DNA of 64,000 bases, from assembly GCF_000153485.2 (NCBI RefSeq), contig NC_018721.1:4030001-4094000 (forward strand), given 5' to 3'. The stretch comes from Psychroflexus torquis ATCC 700755. Its GTDB lineage: Bacteria > Bacteroidota > Bacteroidia > Flavobacteriales > Flavobacteriaceae. Position numbers and translations under genes: made by a program. Each line of letters opens with the position of its first letter. Within the stretch, counting starts at the first letter, position 1. Under the pieces are notes generated by a model. That model was given only the letters and a program-made list of their open reading frames with translations, had not been told where the DNA came from and did not search any database. Shown here piece after piece: positions 36,998 to 45,524 of the stretch.

Positions 36998-37573
36998 TTA
37001 CTCTTCTTTTGGTTTTGTAATGGCTTTAAGTGTTCCATTATATTGAATGGTATTCCGTTGAGATGACCAAATATTAATCATAGCACTTAAACTTGGGTAT
37101 ACGGTTAAACTTACATCATAGTTTTCATTACTGTCCTTATCCCTGACGTTAAACTCCATAAGGTAGTAATCTTTATCCTTATCTTTGGTTAGCGTTAAGT
37201 CTTTGGGAGTTGATTTAAAGTCAATACCACCTCCAGCAGAATTACATCCACCGCCCATTTGGCGTTCTCCGTAATACGGTAAATTGGCAGAAACGGTATC
37301 GTTCTCGAATTTAAATATATTCTGATTGCCCTGTAAGTTTATCTGTGAGGCATTGTCTCCTGGTCTAAAAAGTCCAGCATTGACCAACTGATTCAAACTG
37401 TTGGTTGCCAAAGGTCTGGCCCATTGGAGTTCTATTTCAAAATTCTGATTCGTAATTAGTTTTTCTAAGCTTGCCTTTTCTTGAGCCGTGTACACCTTTG
37501 AAGATCCACAGGAAACGATGCTCAACAGTATAACTATTGAGGCAAAAAATACTAATGGTTTATTGGTTTTCAT
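36998..37573 (-). CDS. DUF4251-family lipoprotein
   Basis: 191 residues from ATG 37573; an in-frame start at 37624 adds 17 residues before the signal. The signal ends LSIVSC followed by GSSK. The mature part has the DUF4251 pattern: an IxNxxFEIELxWARPL start, GLFRPGDNASQINLQGN, then SANLPYYGERQMGGGCNSAG followed by GGIDFKS. It is a Bacteroidota-specific family of unknown role, anchored in the envelope. It is separated by 56 bp from the FAD oxidoreductase gene upstream on the same strand. Confidence 0.8.
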   Translation of the reverse strand: MKTNKPLVFFASIVILLSIVSCGSSKVYTAQEKASLEKLITNQNFEIELQWARPLATNSLNQLVNAGLFRPGDNASQINLQGNQNIFKFENDTVSANLPYYGERQMGGGCNSAGGGIDFKSTPKDLTLTKDKDKDYYLMEFNVRDKDSNENYDVSLTVYPSLSAMINIWSSQRNTIQYNGTLKAITKPKEE

Positions 37574-37629
37574 GATAATGGATTTATGATCTAAACACAA
37601 TGTCAATACCATGTTGGTGTTCAACGCGT

Positions 37630-38874
37630 TTAGCCTAGATTTATAAAACCATCTTTAATTTTGGAAATCACCGCTTGCGCTGCAGACTCTCCATTTAACA
37701 TTGCTGCATTAATCGAACCATTCGCTAACTGATCCCCCGCTAAAAAGATCTGATCTTTTAATTGAGTCTCCGACTTTGGCAGCATATAAGTCACTGTTTG
37801 CATAATTGGTAAAGCTTTCTCAATATGGTAAAACCGCTTAAACTCTAAGGGGTCTATGCCTACATAGGTTTTTAAATCTTCTGTAATTTTATCCTTGAGT
37901 TCTTCTTGCGATAACTCATGGGGTTTAACGATACTCACCGATAATAAATGTTCCTCAGCTTTTGGTTTGGACACGTAATAAAAATTATTCACTAATGCCT
38001 CATCGTCTGCAATCAAGCCAATCATCGGTTCTTCAAAGACGCGTTGCTTTACGCTTAGGTAATAGTTATCAACGCTTTTCCAGAGCGTATGCTGATTATT
38101 TAAATTAGAGATAAGGTGAGAAGCCTCAGTGGCGATAATCACAAAATCGAACTGCTCTACTCCTCCATTTTTAAATATAACTTGCTGATCTTGAATAGAT
38201 TCTACAGGTGTATTAAAGTGAATTTTAGTCTGTTTCAATTGAGCCATCAGTTGATTTGGAATGGCTTGTATGCCCTTTTTGGGGATGGCAGCACTTCCTT
38301 TACCAAACATCTTATAAACAAATTCAAATTTTCTGGACGAGGTCTTTAACTCGTGCTCTAGGAATATTCCTGTAAAAAAAGGTTTGAAGAAATTATGAAT
38401 GATGTCTGATGAAAATCCGTAATCCTGAAGATAGCGTAAAGTGGTTTTTTCTTCAGCTAAAAAAATATCATCAAAGCTTTTCTTTTTAAGCTCAGTATTG
38501 AGTTTTAAGATTTTAAGTTTATCGGCGAAACTTCCTATTTTTGAGGTTAAGGTTGGAAACAATAAGCTTAATTGTCGCAAGGGATCTCCTATCTTGTCTT
38601 GCTTTCCTTGATTGTATATGACAGCGCCAGGGTAGAATTTCTCAAGTTCTAACAAGTCGTAGTTTAAGTATTTTTGAGTTGCTGGATATTCGGTGAGCAA
38701 GACTTGAAAGCCATGATCGAAGGTATACCCTTCTCTATAATCTGTTTTCACTCTACCTCCTGCTCGATCTGTAGCTTCAAAAATTTCTGGTTGAAAGCCT
38801 GCGTTTTCCAGATTAATAGCAGCAACGAGGCCGCTCAATCCCGCTCCTATGATAGCGATTTTTTGATCTTGCAT
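37630..38874 (-). CDS. FAD/NAD(P)-dependent amine-oxidase-like oxidoreductase
   Basis: 414 residues from ATG 38874. The N-terminal Rossmann fold reads IAIIGAGLSGLVAAINLENA with the GxGxxG dinucleotide motif, followed by EIFEATDRAGGRVKTDYREG, typical of phytoene-desaturase/protoporphyrinogen-oxidase-like flavoenzymes. The C-terminal FAD motif IFLAGDQLANGSINAAMLNG followed by ESAAQAV is present. The substrate is unknown. The start was chosen because the Rossmann strand begins four residues in. Confidence 0.88.
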   Translation of the reverse strand: MQDQKIAIIGAGLSGLVAAINLENAGFQPEIFEATDRAGGRVKTDYREGYTFDHGFQVLLTEYPATQKYLNYDLLELEKFYPGAVIYNQGKQDKIGDPLRQLSLLFPTLTSKIGSFADKLKILKLNTELKKKSFDDIFLAEEKTTLRYLQDYGFSSDIIHNFFKPFFTGIFLEHELKTSSRKFEFVYKMFGKGSAAIPKKGIQAIPNQLMAQLKQTKIHFNTPVESIQDQQVIFKNGGVEQFDFVIIATEASHLISNLNNQHTLWKSVDNYYLSVKQRVFEEPMIGLIADDEALVNNFYYVSKPKAEEHLLSVSIVKPHELSQEELKDKITEDLKTYVGIDPLEFKRFYHIEKALPIMQTVTYMLPKSETQLKDQIFLAGDQLANGSINAAMLNGESAAQAVISKIKDGFINLG

Positions 38875-39005
38875 TGATGTATTGTTTTGTCCAATAAGGT
38901 CTAAATTCTCTATAGATATAAACCTCAAAATATTACTAAATGTTTCTGATCCCCAGCATTAATTCTTACTTTAGAAAAAACACGTTAACCACAAGCAACA
39001 AAGAT

Positions 39006-39407
39006 ATGGGAGTTATAGCAAAAAGTAATCGCGAATTAAAACTATATTATCATCCAGATAGTAGGATTGCCGTACAAAGTATTGCGATCGCTGAAGCCAC
39101 CAAAGCTCAAAAAGTATTGATTAACCTTATCGAAGTTAAAGTGACTGAAACTCAGTGGGCAGAACTTTCTAGACTTCTGAATAAGCAACCTTCAGAATTA
39201 ATAAATACCGATCACCCTTTTATAAAAAAAACCTTGAGTGACCATCCAAAATTAGATGAAAACCAAGCCTTAAAGGTATTGGCTAAAAATCCAGAAGTCT
39301 TGATGCATCCCATTGCCATGCGTGGTGAAAAAGTAATTGAAGTAAAGGGAATTAATGATTTGATGGCTTTACAAGAAAACGATTCTAAAGACGCTAAACT
39401 GCCTTAG
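39006..39407 (+). CDS. ArsC/Spx-fold protein lacking the catalytic cysteine
   Basis: 133 residues from ATG 39006. It has the ArsC layout: a first strand KLYYHPDSRIAVQSIAIAEA, a middle KKTLSDHPKLDENQALKVLA, and a C-terminal PEVLMHPIAMRGEKVIEVKG, equivalent to the LxRPIxxxG part. The usual CxxC or Cys near the first strand is replaced by HPDS, so arsenate reduction is unlikely. Such Cys-less forms are common in Flavobacteriia, role unknown. The IS4 copy 2 inserted 20 bp after its stop codon. Confidence 0.75.
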   Translation: MGVIAKSNRELKLYYHPDSRIAVQSIAIAEATKAQKVLINLIEVKVTETQWAELSRLLNKQPSELINTDHPFIKKTLSDHPKLDENQALKVLAKNPEVLMHPIAMRGEKVIEVKGINDLMALQENDSKDAKLP

Positions 39408-39418
39408 ATATAAATAAA

Positions 39419-39427
39419 TACGTAGAC
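39419..39427. repeat. IS4 target-site duplication, left
   Basis: tacgtagac, identical to 40636-40644. Nine bases directly flank the element. Confidence 0.85.
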
Positions 39428-40635
39428 TTTAGTACATGACAAAAATATAATTCATTGAAAACCAACAAATTAGGTGTCAATAAATTAGAATAAAGCATTG
39501 ATTTTCAGTATATTAGATGAATAATCTCACTTATTTTCTAATGAAGAAAACCAATGCATTCACTAAAAATAGTGAATTAACTTCAGTCCTGAACACTCAT
39601 TTACAAGGAAAAATTAATTTAGCAAGACTCAAACTCATTTCACACTTTGTCATTGCTTTGTGTAAAGTGCAAACAGTTACTTTTGAAAAGCTTGCGAATG
39701 CTTTTAACAGCCAATCAGATTCAGGGTCGTCCTTGAGACGCATACAGCGCTTTATAGCAAGCTATAGTTTGGATTCTGATCTCATTGCGCTCCTTGTTTT
39801 TAATCTACTTCCCTCTCGAGATAAACTTATTTTAAGTATTGATAGAACGAACTGGAAGTTTGGACAAACGAACATTAATATTTTCATGCTTGGTGTTGTT
39901 TATAAAGGTGTTGCCTTTCCGTTATTGTTTACGATGCTTGATAAAAGAGGGAATTCTAATAGTCAGGAACGGATTGATTTACTCAATAGATTTATACGTC
40001 TTTTTGGTAAGCACGTTATTGAATCTGTTGTTGCAGATAGAGAATTTGTAGGTAAAGACTGGTTAGCATTTTTAAACAGAAATGAGATTAGATATTACAT
40101 TCGTATCCGCAATAATTTCAAGGTGTTTCTACCGCACAAAAACAAAGAAATTAAAGCATCTCACTTGTTTAATAGATTTAAAACCAATGAGTTTGTGTAT
40201 TATCATAAGATTGTACGAGTAAATGGAGAACTTTGCTATTTGTCAGGCTGTAAACTCAATCCAAAGAACTTAAAACAAGAATTTTTAATCATCGTATCCT
40301 TTAATAAACCTGAAAATGCACAACAAGATTATCAAAAACGATGGCAAATTGAGATGTGTTTTAAAGCAATGAAGTCTAGTGGATTTGATATTGAAAAAAC
40401 ACATTTACAAGATATTCAAAGAATAGAAAAATTAATATTACTTGTTATGATAGCCTTTGTGTGGTGTTATAAAATTGGCATATATCTGCATCAAATAAAT
40501 CCAATTAAAATTAAGAAACATGGTAGAAAGGCTAAAAGTATTTTTAAATATGGACTAACTTTTTTAGCGAATGTTCTACTAAACTCTGAAAATCAAGAGG
40601 ATACTGATATATTTCGTTTTTTGTCATGTACTTAG
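39428..40635 (+). mobile_element. IS4-family insertion sequence, copy 2
   Basis: 1208 bp, plus orientation, with imperfect terminal inverted repeats of about 18 bp (tttagtacatgacaaaaa / rc of tttttgtcatgtacttag). It is flanked by the 9-bp duplication tacgtagac. It inserted between the ArsC-fold gene and a terminator hairpin at 40649-40678. The encoded protein is identical to copy 1, so the two copies arose recently. Confidence 0.95.
39517..40635 (+). CDS. IS4-family transposase (copy 2)
   Basis: Intact, 372 residues, residue-for-residue the same as copy 1 in the translations compared (Asp109, Asp174, Glu279, with the Tyr272/Arg275/Lys286 signature). The stop codon is formed by the last three bases of the element. 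Confidence 0.93.
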   Translation: MNNLTYFLMKKTNAFTKNSELTSVLNTHLQGKINLARLKLISHFVIALCKVQTVTFEKLANAFNSQSDSGSSLRRIQRFIASYSLDSDLIALLVFNLLPSRDKLILSIDRTNWKFGQTNINIFMLGVVYKGVAFPLLFTMLDKRGNSNSQERIDLLNRFIRLFGKHVIESVVADREFVGKDWLAFLNRNEIRYYIRIRNNFKVFLPHKNKEIKASHLFNRFKTNEFVYYHKIVRVNGELCYLSGCKLNPKNLKQEFLIIVSFNKPENAQQDYQKRWQIEMCFKAMKSSGFDIEKTHLQDIQRIEKLILLVMIAFVWCYKIGIYLHQINPIKIKKHGRKAKSIFKYGLTFLANVLLNSENQEDTDIFRFLSCT

Positions 40636-40644
40636 TACGTAGAC
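40636..40644. repeat. IS4 target-site duplication, right
   Basis: tacgtagac, matching 39419-39427. Confidence 0.85.
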
Positions 40645-40648
40645 ATAT

Positions 40649-40678
40649 AAAAAGCGCTCTATAAAGAGCGCTTTTTTA
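40649..40678. terminator. Bidirectional terminator hairpin
   Basis: aaaagcgctct-ataa-agagcgctttttt: an 8-bp or longer stem with A/T tails on both sides. It ends the minus-strand aconitase transcript and, before IS insertion, probably also the ArsC-fold gene on the other strand. Confidence 0.8.
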
Positions 40679-40699
40679 GTATATAATAGTTTTGAAGAT

Positions 40700-42664
40700 T
40701 TATAATTTTTCTTTGAAATCGTTGATGATTCCACCTTTCACAATAACTTGAATTTGTCTATCACTTAATGTATGCTTCATCTCAATGATTTTGGAATCGC
40801 CATTAGATTTGTGAATTATCACTTTTATGTTCTCCTTAGATTTCACAGATTGAATGACATCTTTCAATTCTATATCATCTCCTTGTTCTATGCTGTCATA
40901 GTCGTATTCATTGATGAACTCGAGTGGTAAAATCCCAAAGTTTGCCAGATTTTGCCAAGCGATTCTAGCATAACTCTTTGCTAACACTGCCACTTGACCT
41001 AAGTATTTTGGAGCTAAAGCAGCATGTTCCCTACTGGAACCTTGTGCATAATTTTCGGCAGCTACCACCACGTGACCTCCTTGAGACTCTCTTGTCGTCA
41101 TAGCTCTATCATAAAAACTATCATCGATTACCGTAAAGGAGTATTTGCTTATTTCTGGAAGATTACTTCTGAAAGGAAGTACTTCTGCCCCAGCCTTTAA
41201 GATCTCATCGGTCGAAACATTATTGCCCATTTTTAATAATACAGGAACCCGGTAATGGTCTTGTAGCTCAGGAATTTCTGGTAAAGCTTTAATATTTGGT
41301 CCTTTTTCAAGTTTCACAGATTTATTATCCTCTACAGGTGCGATAAGCATATCCGTATTGATCATTTCATAGATTGGATATTCAAATTTTGGATAAGTCA
41401 TACCAAATTCTTTCTCCAGATCTCGGGGATCCGTAATTTTTCCCATAAGTGCAGAAGCCGCTGCGGTTTCTGGACTACACAAATGAACCTGATCGTCTTT
41501 GGTTCCACTTCTGTCTGGAAAATTACGTGGCATAGTTCTTAAACTAATAGTTCCACTTGCTGGAGCTTGACCCATACCAATGCAGCCCATGCAACCTGAT
41601 TGATGAAATCTTGCACCCGATTTTATCAAGTTTCCGAATGCTTTATTATCAATCATATTCTGCATGATTTGTCTAGACGTTGGGTTGACATCAAAACTCA
41701 CCTCAGGATTGATACTCTTGTCTTTAACTAGTGCACTAGCGATCCAAAAATCACGTAATCCAGGGTTGGCTGAAGAGCCAATAACCACTTGACTTATAGA
41801 TTTACCCGCTACCTCAGAGACTGGAACAACATTCCCTGGACTAGTTGGTAAAGCGATTAAAGGCACCAAATCATCTAAGACAATTGCATCATGAAATTCG
41901 TATTCGCAACCTTCATCGGCTAACAATTCAGACCAATCCCCTTCTCTATTCTGAGATTTTAAAAAGCGTTTAGTTTCTTTGTCACTAGGAAATACTGTGG
42001 TAGTAGCACCAAGTTCTGCTCCCATATTGGCAATAACGTGTCTATCCATAGCACTTAGCTCGTTAAGACCATCGCCGTAATATTCTATCACTTTACCAAC
42101 CCCTCCTTTCACATCATGACGCCTTAGCATTTCGAGCACAACATCTTTAGCACTCACCCAATCGGGTAATTTACCAGTGAGCTTTACCCCCATTACTTTT
42201 GGCATTTTTACGAAATACGGCTGACCTGCAATAGCTGCTGCCACATCCAATCCGCCAGTTCCAATAGCAAGCATACCTAAAGATCCTGCAGCGCAAGAGT
42301 GAGAGTCGGATCCTACAAGGGTTTTACCCGGTTTCCCAAAGCGTTCCATGTGTACAGGATGGCTTACCCCATTTCCTGGTCTACTGTACCACAACCCAAA
42401 GCGTTGAGCTGCAGATTTTAGAAATTTATGATCATCGGCATTTTTAAAGTCAGTTTGCAGAAGATTGTGATCAACATATTGAACAGCAACTTCGGTTTTA
42501 GCTCTATCCAGTCCCATGGCCTCTAGTTCCAATTGAACCAAAGTCCCTGTGGCATCTTGAAGTAAAGCTTGATCTATTTTTAATCCAATCTCTTCGCCAG
42601 GTATCATTTTTCCCTCGATTAGGTGAGATTGAATAAGTTTCTGAGTAACATTTAGTGGATTCAT
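40700..42664 (-). CDS. acn: Aconitate hydratase (about 650-residue, Aquifex-type)
   Basis: 654 residues; isomerises citrate and isocitrate in the TCA cycle using a 4Fe-4S cluster. Cluster cysteines are visible in SDSHSCAAGSLG and SGCMGCIGMGQAP. The C-terminal swivel domain has SQGGHVVVAAENYAQGSSRE and NLANFGILPLEF. The length is below the 750-900 residues of AcnA/AcnB and matches the shorter putative-aconitase branch. It is monocistronic, on its own strand, and ends at the hairpin 40649-40678. Confidence 0.92.
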   Translation of the reverse strand: MNPLNVTQKLIQSHLIEGKMIPGEEIGLKIDQALLQDATGTLVQLELEAMGLDRAKTEVAVQYVDHNLLQTDFKNADDHKFLKSAAQRFGLWYSRPGNGVSHPVHMERFGKPGKTLVGSDSHSCAAGSLGMLAIGTGGLDVAAAIAGQPYFVKMPKVMGVKLTGKLPDWVSAKDVVLEMLRRHDVKGGVGKVIEYYGDGLNELSAMDRHVIANMGAELGATTTVFPSDKETKRFLKSQNREGDWSELLADEGCEYEFHDAIVLDDLVPLIALPTSPGNVVPVSEVAGKSISQVVIGSSANPGLRDFWIASALVKDKSINPEVSFDVNPTSRQIMQNMIDNKAFGNLIKSGARFHQSGCMGCIGMGQAPASGTISLRTMPRNFPDRSGTKDDQVHLCSPETAAASALMGKITDPRDLEKEFGMTYPKFEYPIYEMINTDMLIAPVEDNKSVKLEKGPNIKALPEIPELQDHYRVPVLLKMGNNVSTDEILKAGAEVLPFRSNLPEISKYSFTVIDDSFYDRAMTTRESQGGHVVVAAENYAQGSSREHAALAPKYLGQVAVLAKSYARIAWQNLANFGILPLEFINEYDYDSIEQGDDIELKDVIQSVKSKENIKVIIHKSNGDSKIIEMKHTLSDRQIQVIVKGGIINDFKEKL

Positions 42665-42801
42665 ATAAATATATATTAGAATCTTAAAGTAGAAATAATT
42701 TAAACAACTCTAAACAGAATTAACGATACTTTAATGCCCCTGCTTCTTTCGAATTAGGTTTGAGACTACAATTAAAACTCCTATTTTTGAAAAAAAAACT
42801 T

Positions 42802-43455
42802 ATGGAAGTTCATAATTTAAGTCAAACTCATTCTGTCCTCAATCACTTCATCCACCAATTGAGAGATGAGGCTGTACAACAAGATCGGATGAAGTTTCGA
42901 AGAAACATTGAACGCATTGGAGAAATCTTGACTTATGAAATGAGTAAAGCTCTGACCTATACTCCCTATAACTTTCAAACTCCCCTAGTTGCAACCACTT
43001 CTCATTTATGCGAGGATGAAATAGTAGTCTGTTCTATATTAAGAGCAGGTATTCCCTTACACAATGGTATTCTTAATTATCTAGATGAAGCGGATAATGC
43101 TTTTATTTCTGCTTATAGAAAAGTGGAAAGCAATGGGAAAGATTTTGAAATAGTAGTTGAATACTTATCTTCTCCCAGCTTAGAAGGTAAAACCTTGGTC
43201 TTAGCAGACCCCATGTTGGCTACAGGCAGGTCTATGCTAAATGTCTACAAAGCCTTGGAGAAATTAGGTCAACCCAAACAAATCCATATCGTATCTGTTA
43301 TTGGCGCTCAGCCAGGAGTTGACTTACTCGAAGAACACTTCCCTGAAGATACTCAACTTTGGATTGCTGCCGTGGATGATACCTTAAATGAGAAGGGATA
43401 TATCATCCCTGGATTGGGAGATGCAGGTGATTTAGCTTTTGGAGAAAAAATGTAA
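42802..43455 (+). CDS. upp: Uracil phosphoribosyltransferase
   Basis: 217 residues from ATG 42802; an earlier in-frame start at 42760 adds 14 hydrophobic or basic residues. It salvages uracil to UMP with PRPP. Motifs: CSILRAGIPLHNGIL near the first active-site loop, the PRPP-binding VLADPMLATGRSM, and the uracil-binding C-terminus YIIPGLGDAGDLAFG. The length is typical. It is divergent from aconitase with about 137 bp between. Confidence 0.93.
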   Translation: MEVHNLSQTHSVLNHFIHQLRDEAVQQDRMKFRRNIERIGEILTYEMSKALTYTPYNFQTPLVATTSHLCEDEIVVCSILRAGIPLHNGILNYLDEADNAFISAYRKVESNGKDFEIVVEYLSSPSLEGKTLVLADPMLATGRSMLNVYKALEKLGQPKQIHIVSVIGAQPGVDLLEEHFPEDTQLWIAAVDDTLNEKGYIIPGLGDAGDLAFGEKM

Positions 43456-43593
43456 TCTTTTTGAAAAAACATCTGCGTTTAATTTAAACACTCAAAACTA
43501 AAACAGCTTCACTTACAGTTTTATTTATTGGTCTGATGAGCCCGTGTATTTTTAATAAAAAATTGAACTAAGTTGAGATTCAAAAATGGCCTT
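43456..43593. other. Start of a 0.9-kb gene-poor stretch after upp
   Basis: The 907-bp gap between upp and the DUF2452 gene holds, in order, this unremarkable stretch, MITE-like copy 3, a decayed minus-strand gene and about 240 bp without a recognised feature. Confidence 0.5.
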
Positions 43594-43779
43594 ATACCAA
43601 TTTAGTTTTTAAATGATGCATTAAAAATTTGAATTATACTACGACGTAGCTCAGCACAGGTTTTTTACTTAGTTGAGGAAAAAAATATAAGCATAGCAAT
43701 AGTTACGGTTCTATTTTATGACGATTAGTAAGTGAATAAGAAACTGATTTTATACGGCATTTGAATGCTGAATTGGTAT
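43594..43779 (+). mobile_element. MITE-like element, copy 3
   Basis: A 186-bp sequence from ataccaattta to gaattggtat, which form its terminal inverted repeat. It keeps tatactacgacgtagctcag and the taagcatagcaatagttacg block in the same orientation as copy 2. A second ataccaaatta follows immediately at 43781, so a further element or fragment may abut it. Confidence 0.6.
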
Positions 43780-43836
43780 TATACCAAATTAAACCTATAT
43801 TGTCTATATAAAGATCTTTAAAGAGTAGTCCCCTTT

Positions 43837-44120
43837 TTACCCGCATTTTTCCATTGATTTTTTATCATAAGTTGCTGAAAGATTTAATTCATTACATAAA
43901 CTACCAGTCTTTTTATCGGTAAAGGTTTGCATCACCTCTTCATATGCAATATACTCATAATCAGCGTTGAAAACATCTGACTGAAATTCGTATATTTTTT
44001 CTTAGTCATCCCTTATCACTATATCTCCTCCCCCATTTTGAATTAAAAGTTTGGCTTTCAAATTTTCATTTGGCATAACTAGCAAACCAAATTCACTAGA
44101 AAAGATAGTAACATCAGTTC
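43837..44120 (-). pseudogene. Decayed gene of unknown function
   Basis: The minus strand reads DVTIFSSEFGLLVMPNENLK followed by AKLLIQNGGGDIVIRDD, an in-frame TAA, then EKIYEFQSDVFNADYEYIAY followed by EEVMQTFTDKKTGSLCNELN and a stop at 43837-43839. A second stop (TGA) lies upstream near 44114. The protein character is clear on both sides of the stop, so this is a remnant; I cannot name the family. Confidence 0.45.
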
Positions 44121-44362
44121 AGAACAATAATCCCAAGTCAATTATCTGTTGTAGGAGTATTTTTGGAAATATATCAGTTTAACATTATAGAGTCTGAGGC
44201 TTGGTAGGAAATTTTATTTTCTCTTCTCTGAGTCGAATTTATTTCTTGAATTTCTTGGACATTCTTTTATGAAGTGTCCTCTTTTTATTAGATTTTCAGG
44301 TAAATATTATTCAGGTCAGTGGAAATTATTATTTCCACTGACCATTTTTAACAGGCTTATAA

Positions 44363-44797
44363 TTAAGGGGTTAAAGTGAGTTTTCCTTTAGAATCTAATC
44401 GAACCCACATTTTGTCTTCATTGAGCTTAAAACTTCCTTTAAAATTAAAATTACACTCATAAGGGGATATAATAGATAAAAATATCTTTCCCTTTTTATT
44501 TTCATATAAATGATAAACCTGACCTACAATAGGTTCAAAACTAAACTCAGCGCTGTAAATAAGATTATTATATTCGTATTGTACCATCAACTTTTCATAC
44601 TTCTGCTTTAGTTCTTCGTACTCTGTTTTGATTTGATGATTAACTTTACTCACATTGGAGTTTTTCCAACCTGTTAAATCTGTAGGGGTGATTTTGGGAG
44701 CACTAGAATTAGTAGCATAAGGTAATAAACCCGCTTCATATTTATTGGTATCTTCATTGTAAACTACCTGATCTGGCTTTTTGGAGTTGTTGCCCAT
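44363..44797 (-). CDS. DUF2452-family protein
   Basis: 144 residues with no signal peptide. It matches DUF2452: KPDQVVYNEDTNKYEAGLLP followed by YATNSSAPKI, the L-x-GWKNSNVSKVNHQIK segment, and FSFEPIVGQVYHLYENKKGK followed by IFLSIISP. It is a cytoplasmic family frequent in Flavobacteriia and gamma-proteobacteria, function unknown. Divergent from the FKBP gene. Confidence 0.85.
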   Translation of the reverse strand: MGNNSKKPDQVVYNEDTNKYEAGLLPYATNSSAPKITPTDLTGWKNSNVSKVNHQIKTEYEELKQKYEKLMVQYEYNNLIYSAEFSFEPIVGQVYHLYENKKGKIFLSIISPYECNFNFKGSFKLNEDKMWVRLDSKGKLTLTP

Positions 44798-44902
44798 TTT
44801 AAAAATTTAAATAATTTAAGCGAAATTATGTTCAATTATTTCAATAGCTGCCCTACTTAAGGTTAAAATTCCATTAAAAAAGTGAATTAATAACCGATAT
44901 AA

Positions 44903-44932
44903 TTGGGTTTGGTTATCTAAATGATACCTTTG
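44903..44932 (+). promoter_or_regulatory. Bacteroidota-type promoter of the FKBP gene
   Basis: TTG at 44903-44905, then 19 bp, then TACCTTTG at 44925-44932: the exact -33/-7 arrangement of Bacteroidota primary-sigma promoters. The ATG is 54 bp downstream. Confidence 0.75.
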
Positions 44933-44986
44933 TAATTATTGTTAAATAAAAGTTCTAATTAATTAGAAATCAATAAATTAATATTT

Positions 44987-45421
44987 ATGAGTCAAGTTAA
45001 AGAAAAAGACACAGTAAAAGTTCATTACACAGGAAAGCTAGCAGCTAGCGGTCAAGTTTTTGATAGCTCTCTAGAAAGAGAACCTATTGAATTTACTTTA
45101 GGTGAGGGAACAATTATTCCAGGTTTTGAAACTGGTGTTCTTAATATGAAAGAAGCTGAGAAAAAAACTATAGAAATTCCTAAAGAAGAAGCTTACGGTG
45201 AGGTCAAAAAAGACCTTTTCCAACAAGTTGGTAATGACCAACTTCCTGAAGATATGAAACCTGAAGTAGGTATGGGATTAGTATCTCAAAATCCTGATGG
45301 AACTGAACGTCAATTAAGAGTTGCAGAAGTGAATGAAGATCACATCATTGTAGATGCAAATCACCCACTTGCTGGACACGATCTTACTTTTGAATTGGAA
45401 TTAGTTGAAATTAAGAGCTAA
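44987..45421 (+). CDS. FKBP-type peptidyl-prolyl isomerase (SlyD-like)
   Basis: 144 residues, cytoplasmic. The FKBP core is VHYTGKLAASGQVFDSSLER then EPIEFTLGEGTIIPGFETGV, followed by an insert-in-flap domain (about residues 70-125) and the closing HPLAGHDLTFELELVEI, which is diagnostic of the SlyD/FkpB group. It lacks the metal-binding His-rich tail of SlyD. It assists protein folding. It has its own promoter and a terminator at 45444-45474. Confidence 0.93.
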   Translation: MSQVKEKDTVKVHYTGKLAASGQVFDSSLEREPIEFTLGEGTIIPGFETGVLNMKEAEKKTIEIPKEEAYGEVKKDLFQQVGNDQLPEDMKPEVGMGLVSQNPDGTERQLRVAEVNEDHIIVDANHPLAGHDLTFELELVEIKS

Positions 45422-45443
45422 ATCCACTCAATTTTAGAATTTA

Positions 45444-45474
45444 AAAACCACTCTTTACGAGTGGTTTTTTTTTG
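45444..45474 (+). terminator. Rho-independent terminator of the FKBP gene
   Basis: aaaccactc-ttta-cgagtggtt followed by a run of T; a strong hairpin 23 bp after the stop codon. Confidence 0.85.
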
Positions 45475-45524
45475 TAAGCTCATTTACTTTTAAACGACTA
45501 TTAGATCGAATTTAAAATAAATAT

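Noticed and set aside
13852..40635. Past inversion between the two IS4 copies
   Set aside because: Copy 2 keeps a matching 9-bp duplication on both sides, which a single inversion would have separated.
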